Shown piece after piece: positions 44,401 to 56,400 of a stretch of 64,000 nucleotides of DNA. The stretch is from Triops longicaudatus (taxonomy: Eukaryota > Arthropoda > Branchiopoda > Notostraca > Triopsidae). The stretch covers positions 1,302,001 to 1,366,000 of the forward strand of contig JAGQDJ010000202.1 of NCBI GenBank assembly GCA_022885665.1, in the 5' to 3' direction. How positions within the stretch are numbered: the stretch's first letter is position 1; each line of letters opens with the position of its first letter. The notes beneath the pieces were generated by a model. The model made no database searches. It had not been told where the DNA came from and saw only the letters and a program-made list of their open reading frames with translations. Both the position numbers and the translations under genes were made by a program.

Positions 44401-47400
44401 TTTCCATCAAACGAATGTGACAGATATGAAGGTATGAAAGAAGATGGTGCCATGACTGGGTACCTAGAAAAGGGAAGTGGGTTTAGAAGGGGGAAATGGG
44501 GCGGATTGTGCACAAGAGTGCTCGGGAGTGAGGTTTTGAACACGGGCGTATGAAAGTGTAATGACGTATGGTGCTGATAAAAAGGTAGACTAGCGTGTCC
44601 TCTTTGACACGTCAGGTATGACTTGAGTGAACGGAAGTTAGGGAGCATATTTTTTTAGCTTCTTTTCTGTCGGGGTAGCAGACCGCGAGGGGGTAAGAAA
44701 GGGGTATGGACCCCCTGTTGTGTGCATGGGTGACTAATAAGAGTTTAGATTGTAAAGCTTGGTGCGAAAGGTAGCGCCGAATGCGTCAAAAACGGAAATG
44801 GAAGTCATTCAAAGTGTGAAAAATTATTAGCACTTAGTGGGAAACTCAGTTTGTATTCAGTTTGCTTTGTGCATACTTAACAAATACCTTTAGCATTTAA
44901 GTTGTGGACAGTGCTCAACTTTTCAGATTTGATTAACGCATTACGAGGTTGGACAGGGAATCAACTTTACATTAAATATTCGAGTTTTCATTAGTAGGTT
45001 ATATGAAAAGTTCTGAAGCGGTTTCTTTTCCTTTATTCCGTTATAGCTGTTGAATTAACATTTGTTTGATTTGCTACTCTGCTCTTGTTATAAAAAATGG
45101 AGGAAAGGCAAATAAGAAAGTGACAGAAAGCGAGGAAATATTGCTTTTATGGGAGGCAGACAATGGGAAATGGGAAATGAGGCGGATCTGACGTGCCGTG
45201 ACCGTGAGAGAAGAGACGGATGAGTAAATTATATTTTGTCGTGACAAGGCTTTGGCGGGAATTTTGGATCGGTGATTCAATTTTGTTTAGACGAAGAGAA
45301 AAAAACAAAGGAAAAGAAAAAAAGATGATGGACGTTTGTGGTCGAGGTCATGTGACACGTAAGCGTTGAATCGTGAGTAAGCGTAAGACAGCTCAATTGC
45401 TTTTAGCATTCTTTTGTCCCGTTTTTCTTTTTTTCCCATTCTATGGTTGGGTGGAAATCGTAAGGATGGAAAATGGGCTGGCGACGGCATAAAGAGATGG
45501 CTCAGTTCCTTCAGGGTGACAGTTTCACATGTGAAAAGTAGGCCGTGCTGAAATGCTACCCACTTCTGGAGATTTCGTTGCAAATTTTTACATCTTATCA
45601 CTTTGTATTCCCCGAAGCTTTTTGCATGATGGAAGATAGTAAGATGCGTCATAATAGGATAACAGCCTTGCGTGATTACAACGTCATGGGTGCTGCGTAA
45701 ACTCTCTTTGTTTCAGGAATGAGTTCATATTTATTTTTAAAATTTTTTGTTCATTTTTTTCAGTGTCTTCTGCATTCGTTTTGTTTTGTGAGAAGGGTGT
45801 ATCCAGTGATGTCAAGGCTGTTTTTCGCGACTTTGTCCTTTTATCATGCGATAATCGCCAACATTTTACAGTACCTTGCAAACTCGTTTCAATCTCATAA
45901 AAAGTCTCACATTTCAGTACGTGCTTCGCGTGGATATGGGAAAGCAAGACACTAGTGACGTCATAGGTTTCTTTTGCCGTTTCAACGTCTCAAAATGGTG
46001 CAATACGCACATTTTCATATCCTTTACCAGTGGCGTGCTACTCTGACTATCTTTTTGTGTTAGTAACCTATTTTTGTTCTTCGTTGATGAAATTCCTGTA
46101 ATTTATAAAAGAATAGGTCTGAAGATGACATGATGACATGCGGCACGTGACGGGTGTTTTAAAATGTAGCCCGCGAACGTGATCCAGTTTTTCCTCTGTC
46201 TTGTCCGAGTTCGTTGCGTAACTCAAAATGTCGGCGCTCATGAAAATGCCAGCAACTCGACGTAATTTACGATTATTACACATTATACTAAGCTTGGGAA
46301 GTCACTCACGTCACAGGAACGCGTGAAGTATGTTTGTTTGGTTGGAGGCTAATTATGTTGAGCCATGACTTCGTGATTAATAAGAATGAAGGAAAAATCC
46401 TGTAATTTTAGAAGTGCGGGACCTAAGTCTTGATGACGTCATGGAATGACTTTATTGGCACCAGAAAAGACGCTTATTAAATGTAAGAAAACTCGTCTCT
46501 GTTATGGGAAGTTGCTCGTGGGTAATTAGTAAAACGCGCGGTTATTATATAAAAACATTTTAGTTTTTTCAAAGGAGTAAAAGAGAGAGAGGAAATAGGG
46601 ACCCCCTTAATCAGGTTGTTAGAAGTCTTTGAAATATATTGCGTGCAGCATTTCTTTCCTCTTTAGCAGCCATCTTGTTAGGAACGAATGGAAAAGTTGG
46701 CCTTCGCACTGGGTGGCCTTCTCACTTTGGAAGAATCAAAAGCAAAAAAGAATGGAAGACGTGGTAACCTTTTCATATGTAGAACCGGTTTCTTCCTGTA
46801 TGCTTGGTCACAAAAGTCAAAGCAATTTGGTTTTGTTGGGTATTGTCTGCTACTCTCCAGAGACGTGTCTTTCTCGAGCTGCAAAGAGCCAGCATTATCC
46901 ACCTTAATGAGTTAGTGATTCTTAAGAAAACATTACTGCACTTGCTTGGAGGAGTTTTTGCAGTTGGAAGTGTCTCGGGGTCTTTTTTTTAGATTTTTTT
47001 TTTTAACCCGCAAGTATATAACATTTTAAGTAAGCAGAATGTTCGAGTTTGGATGTTTTCGTGAATATACAAAGCAAGTTTATTTTTTGGTTTTGAAATC
47101 GTTAAAAAAAGTTGTTCCGGAATAAAAAAAAATAGTTAAAATTTTTTTAGTTGATTACCGAATGTAGTTTTTTTTTAAAAAACGAGTTTTAAAATTGGGA
47201 TAAAATTTAGTAACTAATTGTAGTCACGTTTGGGTGATTTGTGGTATTAATTTTGGAGGGAAAGTACTCGTAATCTCTAAGGGGATTTTTTTTCCAAAAT
47301 TATTTGCATAGTTTTGACGGCATCGTTCTCCTCTATGCTAATTGGACTTGGTCATTTATTAGCATTATTTAAAACCGCGTCATTAATAATTTCCACGTTG

Positions 47401-50400
47401 GAAGTGCCAACTCGTTTATTACGTAAATTTCCTCGTTTTGGCAGAAATTTCCCCTTTGGTTACGTTAAACAATACCGTTACAAAACGATAAACTGTTAAA
47501 ACAGTCTGCATAGAATAACTTTAAGGGACGGCATGGTTTCAAACGCTAATCTGAAGCGAAAGGGTCTCTGAAAATTAACCTTCAAGTGTTTGCTCACAGA
47601 ACTTCATTTTTATGGTAGCGAAATGTGAGCTGGACTGTCAATAAGACCATCTACAAGTAAATTTCAAATTTATTACTAAGATTGATTGTTTTTCATTTTG
47701 TTATGTACACATTAAAGTAACCTTCAGCACTCGAAGAAAGTCAGCCCATAGTTGTAGGACTTCGGAAGGAAAATGTGTCGTGCCTTACCCAAGCTGGTTT
47801 GTAACATATCTGTACCTTACTAACATATATGGCCACCTATTTATTCATATTAGAAATAAATATTTCTCTTTCGTGTGAATGCTGGAATCTTAAGATATGA
47901 CGTTAACCTTAGTGAATAATTTATTAAGCCTAAGATTTCTCTCCAGCTTCTCGAAAAACGTATAATTTTCATAATCACTTGAGAAAAAAAGCACCGAGGA
48001 AGAATTGAAGGCACAGATGGCTTAGGTTTCGTTGAAGACGTCTTGTTTGGCGTATTGCCCATCTGTCACTTTGATTTGTGTCATTAGCTCTCATTCTCTG
48101 TTATTGCTCTTTTCATTCCTTCTTTCTTTGAGGTTTTAAAGGAGATACAGAGGAAAAACGTTGGATAATATCCAAGACTACTGGCATTTCGTTAAGAATA
48201 AGATTTGGACCATGTTCAAGCACCGATTTCCTTACCTTGTTTTTTAGTTTCGCTTAATTTATCGATTTTCCCATTTTTTGCCGTGGGGAAGGGCACAAGT
48301 GTGTTTTTATGGGTTTACGAATAAAGAGAAAGATTGTTTTAATTATTTTGAAGTATTTATTCTGTCTAGTCGAGGATTAAAAGCTATAATTTGCAATTTG
48401 ACTGTTTATCATGTTATGTTTCAAAATTCGAAACATACTGGCGGCGTTTCAGCAACACCTTTTTGGAAGTTTCAGAAACCAGGTGTGCAGTTAGAAGTTT
48501 GACAAAAATCCATTGGAGCTAGTTTTCCCTTCGTATATTTTTTTATTTATTCTTTTAGGGTTCGTCCACTTTGAAATGTGATGAGGGACGAATGACGTCA
48601 CGGTTTAAGTAAAACATGTTATGCAAAGCACATTTTTACACCAGCTTCTCATGTTTAGTAATGAATCTGTAAACACAAGCACCCGGAGATGTATTGTTGA
48701 CCACTATCGCTTAATTACTGGGTTTTAAAACTAAATTCTCAATTGGATTTGCTTTCTTTCTTCTCTTTTTGACGAAGGCCAGTCCTTTTAAAAAGACCAA
48801 AATATTATTAACCTTAGTTGGAATACCAGTTAGCGTAGCTAATAGAAATGCTTTATAAAAACTTCGTTGTCGAGAAATGTAGACGATCTTTGTGATTTGT
48901 TTCTTTTGTCAGAATGCACATAATTTTGTTGGTCGAAAGACAAGTGTGTGACCTTAATGGTCTAAAAGCAGCAATTATTTATTTAGATCGCATAGTTGGA
49001 TTTATTTATTGCAATTTAACTATTGAAAAGCAACTCAGCCTTGAGGTAGGAATTTACGGAATTTGTATTGTTGATTGTTTCATTGTAATACATTAATCAT
49101 TGCGGTATAGTCAGCGTCCTATTTTGGGTTAAAAAGACGGAAATTTGTGAGCTTCCTTAGAGGGGATTGAAAATGGATATTAGAGCGATGGAGTAGAAGT
49201 CGGAAAGTAATTTTACCTGAGTTTTGACAGTTCCATTATCACCTGGCCAGGAAGCCATCCAGAAAAAAAAAAAGAGAATAAGGTACAACAAGGGTTGTCA
49301 TGACAACCTTAAACCAAACTAAAGGGTCATTTATGTTAATTGAGCTCTCACCCCTATTGAAAATACGACCGTCTGGGAGGGACGGCGATTTTTTTCTTTA
49401 ATTTATTTCCCACAAGCTTGCAAAGGGCCTTTTTCTAGAGTGAGACAAAAGGATAATTTTAAAAATTAGAACAATTATTTGACTCATTTTTTTGTGGAAT
49501 GTGAACAGAGTTAAGATGTATCCGGTATAACCGACTATTCTTAGTATCGCTTGAGTGGCAGACAGTGTGGCGGTACGCCGTCCTTGGTTTACAACGGATG
49601 CTCAAACTAACGGACGGTCAGGCTGACTGACTCAGATATCCGGAAAACAGGTGTCCGTTAATCAAGCTTATTTAATGTCATGTTACGTCGTCCTTATCAG
49701 ACAATTAGGATGATTCAGTAATCTGTAACTATTTTGGGTTCAAATTTTATAATCTCGATTGATTATATTATGCAGGTTTATTTCAGATTTTGCCGTATTA
49801 GTTTATTACCTTAATTAATTTATTTCATGTATTATTTAATTAGTTTATTTCATGTATGATTTAATTAGTTGTAAATTATGGTACTTTTCAGAAAAGGCAA
49901 TGGGCTCACGCCTGGTAATAAAATAGTGAGCACTTGTGCCAAACGGTTTTTACATGGAATATTTTGTGTAACTAATTTTTCCTCTAAAGGAAGTGTACCA
50001 TGTTGTACTCAATGCCAGCACCGTTATCTTTACAAGTCGTTGTTAATTGTCAATGTAATTTACGATTATGTTGTACACATGAAAGGCCAGTAATGTGATA
50101 AAAAATTCGGTCTTATTTGGGTGGGGGCCCTCGAGAGTTACGAACACATTCAGTATCTTTTTCCGTATAAAGAAACGACTCACTTTGTGGTCCTTCGATT
50201 TCCAGTTTGAAGCGTTTGGTCGCCATGCTTGCGTCATTATTGCATCACGCATGGAAATTGTAACATATAAGGATGCAGTGGCTTTGAAAATTGTCTGTCG
50301 AAGACAAAGTTTGTTATACTGTTTTCCTTTACTATTCGTTTCAAACCTTTTGTCGCACTCCGACTACAGACATCCATATAGCTTACAAACCTCAACGCGG

Positions 50401-53400
50401 TCGGACTGCGGCACTGTCGTCGCTACCCCGCCGAAAGGCACATGTGTTTAGTGGCATGCTAAATATTTGCAAATATGGTCCAGCTTTTACGTAAATGTGT
50501 TTTTAGCTTTCTCGTGTGAAGAACAAAGCATAATAACCAAATGGCCTTGGCGTCGTTTCGTGTCACTCAGCTAGACTTCGACTCGTTGCCCCGCCCCTTA
50601 GACGGACGCTAGGAACCGAAGTTTTCTGTCATGTTCTTATTTTTATCTTTCTTACAGAAAATCATGAAGTGCTCCAGCATTCCGTGCAACAAAGAAATAG
50701 GTCACAGCGTCGATTAAGTCATTTTTTTATTTACTTACAATCAGCGTGAGCATTTGATCTTCGCTGGCCTATTTTTGAGCGCATACGTAAATTTAGTACA
50801 AAAGCGTCATAATCATTTAAATAATTTTACTGAATTAAATATAGTATTTTCAAACTAATGAAGTTTATGTGGAATATTTTTATCTGTTATTTTTTCTCAA
50901 AACATTTTTCAAATTTTTGTCACGAATATATTTGTCACGAATTAAATGAAGTTCTTCGCTTTGTTGACACGACAGCACTGTGTAATATGGATAAAATTAG
51001 GCAACCTGCGAATTGAAATTCGGCCTAGTTTCGTAATGTGCTATATCGTAGTACCGCATTACAGATATGTAGTGTTTACGTAGCACTTAATTTGATGATT
51101 CGCATGAAAAGCTCATTAGTTCAAAACGTATTTTAATTTGTACGGTACAAAAAGCTTACGTATTGAAGCTTTGTAAGTTTAAGACTGTTAAAAATTTCTT
51201 TAGTTATATTTGATTTCTTTATGTTTAAAAAATATTCGGGAATGTTCTTTAGAGCTACTTGGTTGCTGTTTTCCATGTACGAGTTTCGTTGACTTAAAAG
51301 GTGGAAAAGCATTATTTGCATTGGATGTTCCTTTTTAAATTTCTTACTGCGCCAGCATGAGGGTTTAGCATATTTCTCGTATTGTCATAAAAGCGGCGTG
51401 TTTTCAAAGAAAGTTTCGATGTTTTATTTTCAAAGTTACAAAAAAGGAAGTCGACTGCTGTGCGCTGGAACATTTTATTCCTTTTTTATGGGAAAAGGAA
51501 GCAGTTGCCAACTTTTCGTGGCTCTAATTGTTTGTAAAAGGGGAGAAGCTTAGGAGAAAACCAGGGTGCTAACCAACTTAAAGGTAACGGTTGCTCCTGG
51601 TTTTCCCTCTTGAGGCCGGGGGGTTAGGGTGGTCAAGGTAAAGTAAAGAAAAAAAAACACTTCAATACCGAAGTGAGCAATTTTTTATGAGAAGAGGTCG
51701 CAGAGTAGCACGCTATTAAATGGAGTAGCTATAAGAGATAACCTTTTCCTGTTATTAGTTTTTTTTATTCACCCTCTTTTCCACATTGGGTGAACCCGGG
51801 GGTGAGTATTCCTTACAAATGATCCCTCCCTGCCCCGAAAATTATGAAAAGGTAACTTTCACACGCTATATGTTCACGTGAAACGTGTGTGATAGATTTC
51901 GTGCGTAGATAACTTTATATAACCAAGTTAGATGGGGTAAATATAGTTTCCCCCTATCCGTCCCCGCGTTGTCAGCCTTTTTAAGGGCAACGACGAGGGA
52001 TTCCCTAAAAGAGATCACACAAAGAGAGAAGGGAGACGACATTTCCAGTTCCAGCAACGACGTCCAGGTGTGATACTTTGGGAGGAAAGGTAAAAAGGGT
52101 GAAGTTGTGAATGGGGAGGTCGAAGAGGGTGAAATAAGGGGATTCCAAGAGGGGGAAGCCTTTTTATGGGAAATTGGAAGGTAAAAGTTTTCATAGGGAA
52201 AAATGGAAATCGGAGCAAAATGTGTTCGTTGCAAAAAGGGGGAAAAGGAAGAGGGAGGAGGAAAAGGTGTTGGGGTGAAATGGCTCATTGTGGGGAAATT
52301 TGGGGGGCGACGGGGGTTAGGAAGAACATCTGGTAGTACGTTTCCATTGTTGGGCACTTTTTAAGCGGAAATTAGGACAAATTTTACTAGGAATTTGGCA
52401 CTACGTGGGGAAAGAAGGGGAGAGGAAGGGTAAAGGGTGAGGGAGCGAGGTATGGAGGAGAGGGTTGGTGTTGAAAGTATCTGGCGCGAAACGCTGTTCC
52501 CTGAAATGGTTTTGTAATGTAGATTTTCTGTCGAATTGGGGTTTGCTAACAAGGGTTTCGGGGTTAATTGGGAAAGGTAGGACAGAAGGTTTGTTTTCTT
52601 GTGTTTTTACAGAGAAATTGATGCAGAGTAAGGCAGAAGCTTAGGAACGGTGTCAAGCAAGAGTACACCGTTTTGCAATGGCTCATTTCGCAAAGAACCT
52701 GTTCGCGAATCGTGGAATTGTTTGTCATTTGGCTAGTAAGAAACAATATAATGTACCCATACCCCTTCGCTCTACGCTGGTCGACTAGCTAGGGCCCGTG
52801 GTGGGTGGGTTGATTGATTAAGATAATAAAGAAAGAAGGATGCCAAAAATGAGGAACTACAGGAGAAATTGCTACCGACAATAATAAGGATAAATAAGGG
52901 AGAAAGCTACATAAGTAGTCTATAGTACTGGAAATAAACCGTAATAAATAGAAAATTTATAAAAATGAGGAACTAAAACAAATAAAAGGAAAACTTAAGT
53001 AAGAAAATATATTAAATGAATTAACAAGAAAAAATAAGCTAATTGGAATAAAATACCGAAATTATAAACTGAAATTGAAGTTTTAGGAGAATGGAAAATT
53101 GGAAAATCCAAATTTCTAAATTAGAAATTTTAGTCAGGAAATTGTCTTTGTTGGTAGTATTTATTTATTCTTGGTAATATGTATTTTATTTTTAAATTTT
53201 TAAAAATGTGGAATATTCAATTATGAACTATTCAGTAAAAAGGAAGAAGATTACATTTAATTAAATGGGCTTAAAACGGGACCGTCAAATTTCTATTCAG
53301 TTGTGCGGGTTATTCACATAACCGGTATTAAATTAAGTGGAGACCACTGTCGAATACTCTTAGCACATGTTTTGATGAGTTGTCTATGATCCGTAAGATG

Positions 53401-56400
53401 TACTTGTACTTGCAAACGGTAAATCAGGCATGGTAATAACTGTCGTTCGTTTTTATCTTTACAGTCCAAGTGGTACGCGGTTACATTGTTGCCAAGAGCT
53501 ACGACAATACCTGCAACAAAATGGCACGTGCAAATGCGGTTTACCTTGTCCGTTACGTTTGAATCAAGTTTTTGATTTCAACCCAGTGGTAACACGAATT
53601 CAAATGCTTCAAGGCATGTCAAAAATTACAAATAATTTTTTTTTGACAATGGTGTTAGGTTTCCTGTAATTCTGCGACCTCACCGCCTACTTGGGAATTT
53701 TGTAGCCATAATCGGTCATGTTCTGACGCGAAGACAGTGCCAATTACAGCTTCTTGCGGAGGTAAAACACATATAATTAATAATAATAATAAATACTACG
53801 AGTTGACCACGCGACTTCTTGCAAGCTCTGTCTTTTGTTTTAAGATTTTCGGAGGGCCAAATCTAATTATTTCTGTATTCCCCTTAGACTTCAACATTCC
53901 AAATCAAGCCGTCAACAATTGTAATAAAGAAAAGGGTTTAATTTGATCCAAGATTTGATACAAAAAAGAGGCAAGAAACTGGCGATTTCAGGACGAAAAA
54001 AAACTTTGATTTTTGAGGCATCGCTCCTCTATGCAGTAAAAAGGGACTGTCATTCGGGGGGTCTTGAAAGGCCGTCAGCTTAATTAACTTTTGTAGCCGT
54101 AGGCGGGGAAGACAAATGGTTGTGAGCGAGATTTTAAAAAAGTTTCCGAGCTCCCTGAAACGAAAAATGAAATCAACGACAGGTGCGAGGCATAAAAACG
54201 AACGGCTTCTTGTTCTGCCACCACTAAAAGGACTTAATTTTGAAGTATTGTGAAAAGGAAGAGAAAGAAAAACCTTACCTTTCTAGGTGCCGATAAGTAT
54301 TGATAATTATTTGTCGTTAACAAAGTATACGCGCTGGCAATTTTGGACCTTAAAAATAATAAAAAAAATTAATGAATTAAAAAAAATAAAGCGAAAGCTG
54401 TATTTCTTAGTATGGTAATTATATTGCAATGCTATATATTTAGCAGAGTAATCAGGGTGTTTCCTAATGGTGAGATTTTCTGCAGCATTTAAAAAAAATA
54501 AGTGAATGTGAGCGCCGATTTTGAAATGTTAGCTTGAAATGAACTGGTGACAGAAATCCGTAATGTTTTGTCAAACTCTCGCTGATATGGCGTGTTTGCT
54601 GTACTTTCTTGACACATAAAAACAAGTTTGTAGTAGGGCAGTTGACACTTTCAAAAAGTCATGATTAGTTGCTTCAATAAACAGGTTCTTTGAATTTATT
54701 TTCGCAAGGGATTTTTTATGAGCTTAGCTGTCAGTTGACTTCGAACATACATACTCACAAATCTTGAAGAACAACTTACCGGTTGCATTAATGTCAGCTC
54801 GTCAGTCAAGTCAAAGGGAGCAAGAACATTAAGCGTATGTTCCCCTTACTTCGATCCGTTTTTTTTATTATTTTCTGTGAACTGAAAGTCCAGTTCCGTC
54901 GTACCTAGAAACTCGTTTCTCTGTTATTCCATTGTGGATCGAAAAGCTCTCTCTACGTAGATAAATCTGTGAAATAAAAGACTAGAACTGCAGGCCGGGT
55001 ACGAATGTAACGTTAATTTTGTGTAAAAAAAATACTCGCTGTTTCGCGCTTGAAAGCTCATTAGAACTGACCCCCCATTGCAAACTTCATGACTGCCGAG
55101 CTCTTTTTTGAAACGAAAGATAAAAACACCCCTTAAGCTATCACGCATTGTTCGTCAGTTTTCGGATTCTTTTTATTATTTTCATTTTGTATTTGCTTTT
55201 TATCATTCTGTTTTTATTTGAAAATTTTATTAAAGCGTACAACTTCATGCAACTTACCCACACGAGAGACAATCCAAATAAGTATTACGGAATGAAACAC
55301 CTTGACAGACTCCGCCACTTTCTAACTCTTTTAGAAAATATCGTTTGTCTTTTAAGGTGATTTTCTTTCGACATCTGTCGTAAATTACGTTGATAGTTAA
55401 CTACAATAAACCCGTGTGAAAATTTTCGACAGCAACTTAATAGTATGTGTTTAATCCTCACAGTCGTTTTTCCTGCTCGCGTACACACAACGTACAGTTT
55501 TTTCACTTCATTTTTTTATTTCCCCGGGTAGTTTTTTATTTGTATTTACCTTTTTGACGGGGATTTTAGGGATTCTATCAAGTAACTCGTTATAAGGTTT
55601 TGTCCTTCTCCATAAATAGTCAAATAGAAGGGGAGAGACTTTGAGATGTCTTTTTTTGTTTCGGTTTTCTTCAGGGCATGGCGGCTGTAATTTGCATAAA
55701 CCGGTTCTTTTTTATATTCTATTTTTTTTAGGAGAGATTTAAAGAAAAAAAACAGGTATCGGATCGTTTGAGCGGGAAACTTTTTGGGTAAAATTGAGAA
55801 GCCAAAGAAATGAAGAAAGAGGAAAAGGGGGATGAGTAAATGGAGGGATTTGTGAATAAGAGGAAAAGAAGTGAAAAGCGAGAAATGAAAGAAAAGAGTG
55901 AAGGAGAATAGAGAGATTTTACCTGGGTGCAGCGCTTTAGCAACGAAGACCACGAGTTTATTGATTAGGGAATGAGAGAAGGGAGTGAAGAAGGAGAAGA
56001 AGAAGAGAGAAGACTGCGATTGAGAAAAATGAAGAGAAGAAGTAAAAAAGAAGAACGAAAAGACGGGGATCGTTCGCGGGAAGTCCAGCACGCTAGCCAA
56101 CCGTGACGAGTACTGGGTGGAAAATACTACGGGACAAACAATAGGGAAAGAGTTAAAAGAACCGAATTTTCATTGTGTCGAGGTGGCGTTTTTATGTAAA
56201 GCAGCTGGAAACATGGAAGGAGTGCGATGGAACGGAGAAGTAACAGAAGGAAAAGTAGGGACCATTTTTTCGTCAAGGGTGTATGGGTTTTGCCTGGTTA
56301 AGGTTAATTTGTAGGGTGATGGATTGTTGGGATAGGGAAATGAGGTTGAGAGTTACCGAGAATTGGAGGATTTGAAAGCAATTTTTCAAATGGAGGTAGA

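Larger units (their letters stand above)
42976..53464 (+). other. 10.5-kb intron 1 of the MBD5/6-like gene
   Basis: No nested gene was recognised on either strand. It contains a Tigger/pogo-like MITE (43936-44107), three perfect CRE palindromes (45956, 46434, 48593), a copy of the 19-bp TRAIP leader repeat (49226), a hairpin (51553-51606) and long purine-rich tracts on the plus strand (about 44400-44700, 45070-45500, 52010-52640). An intron this long in a compact genome often carries enhancers (inference). Confidence 0.6.

Noticed and set aside
55546..56100. 184-codon minus-strand Phe/Ser-rich frame
   Set aside because: Produced by the purine-rich plus strand (few stops opposite G/A tracts); the product is a low-complexity F/S/L string.
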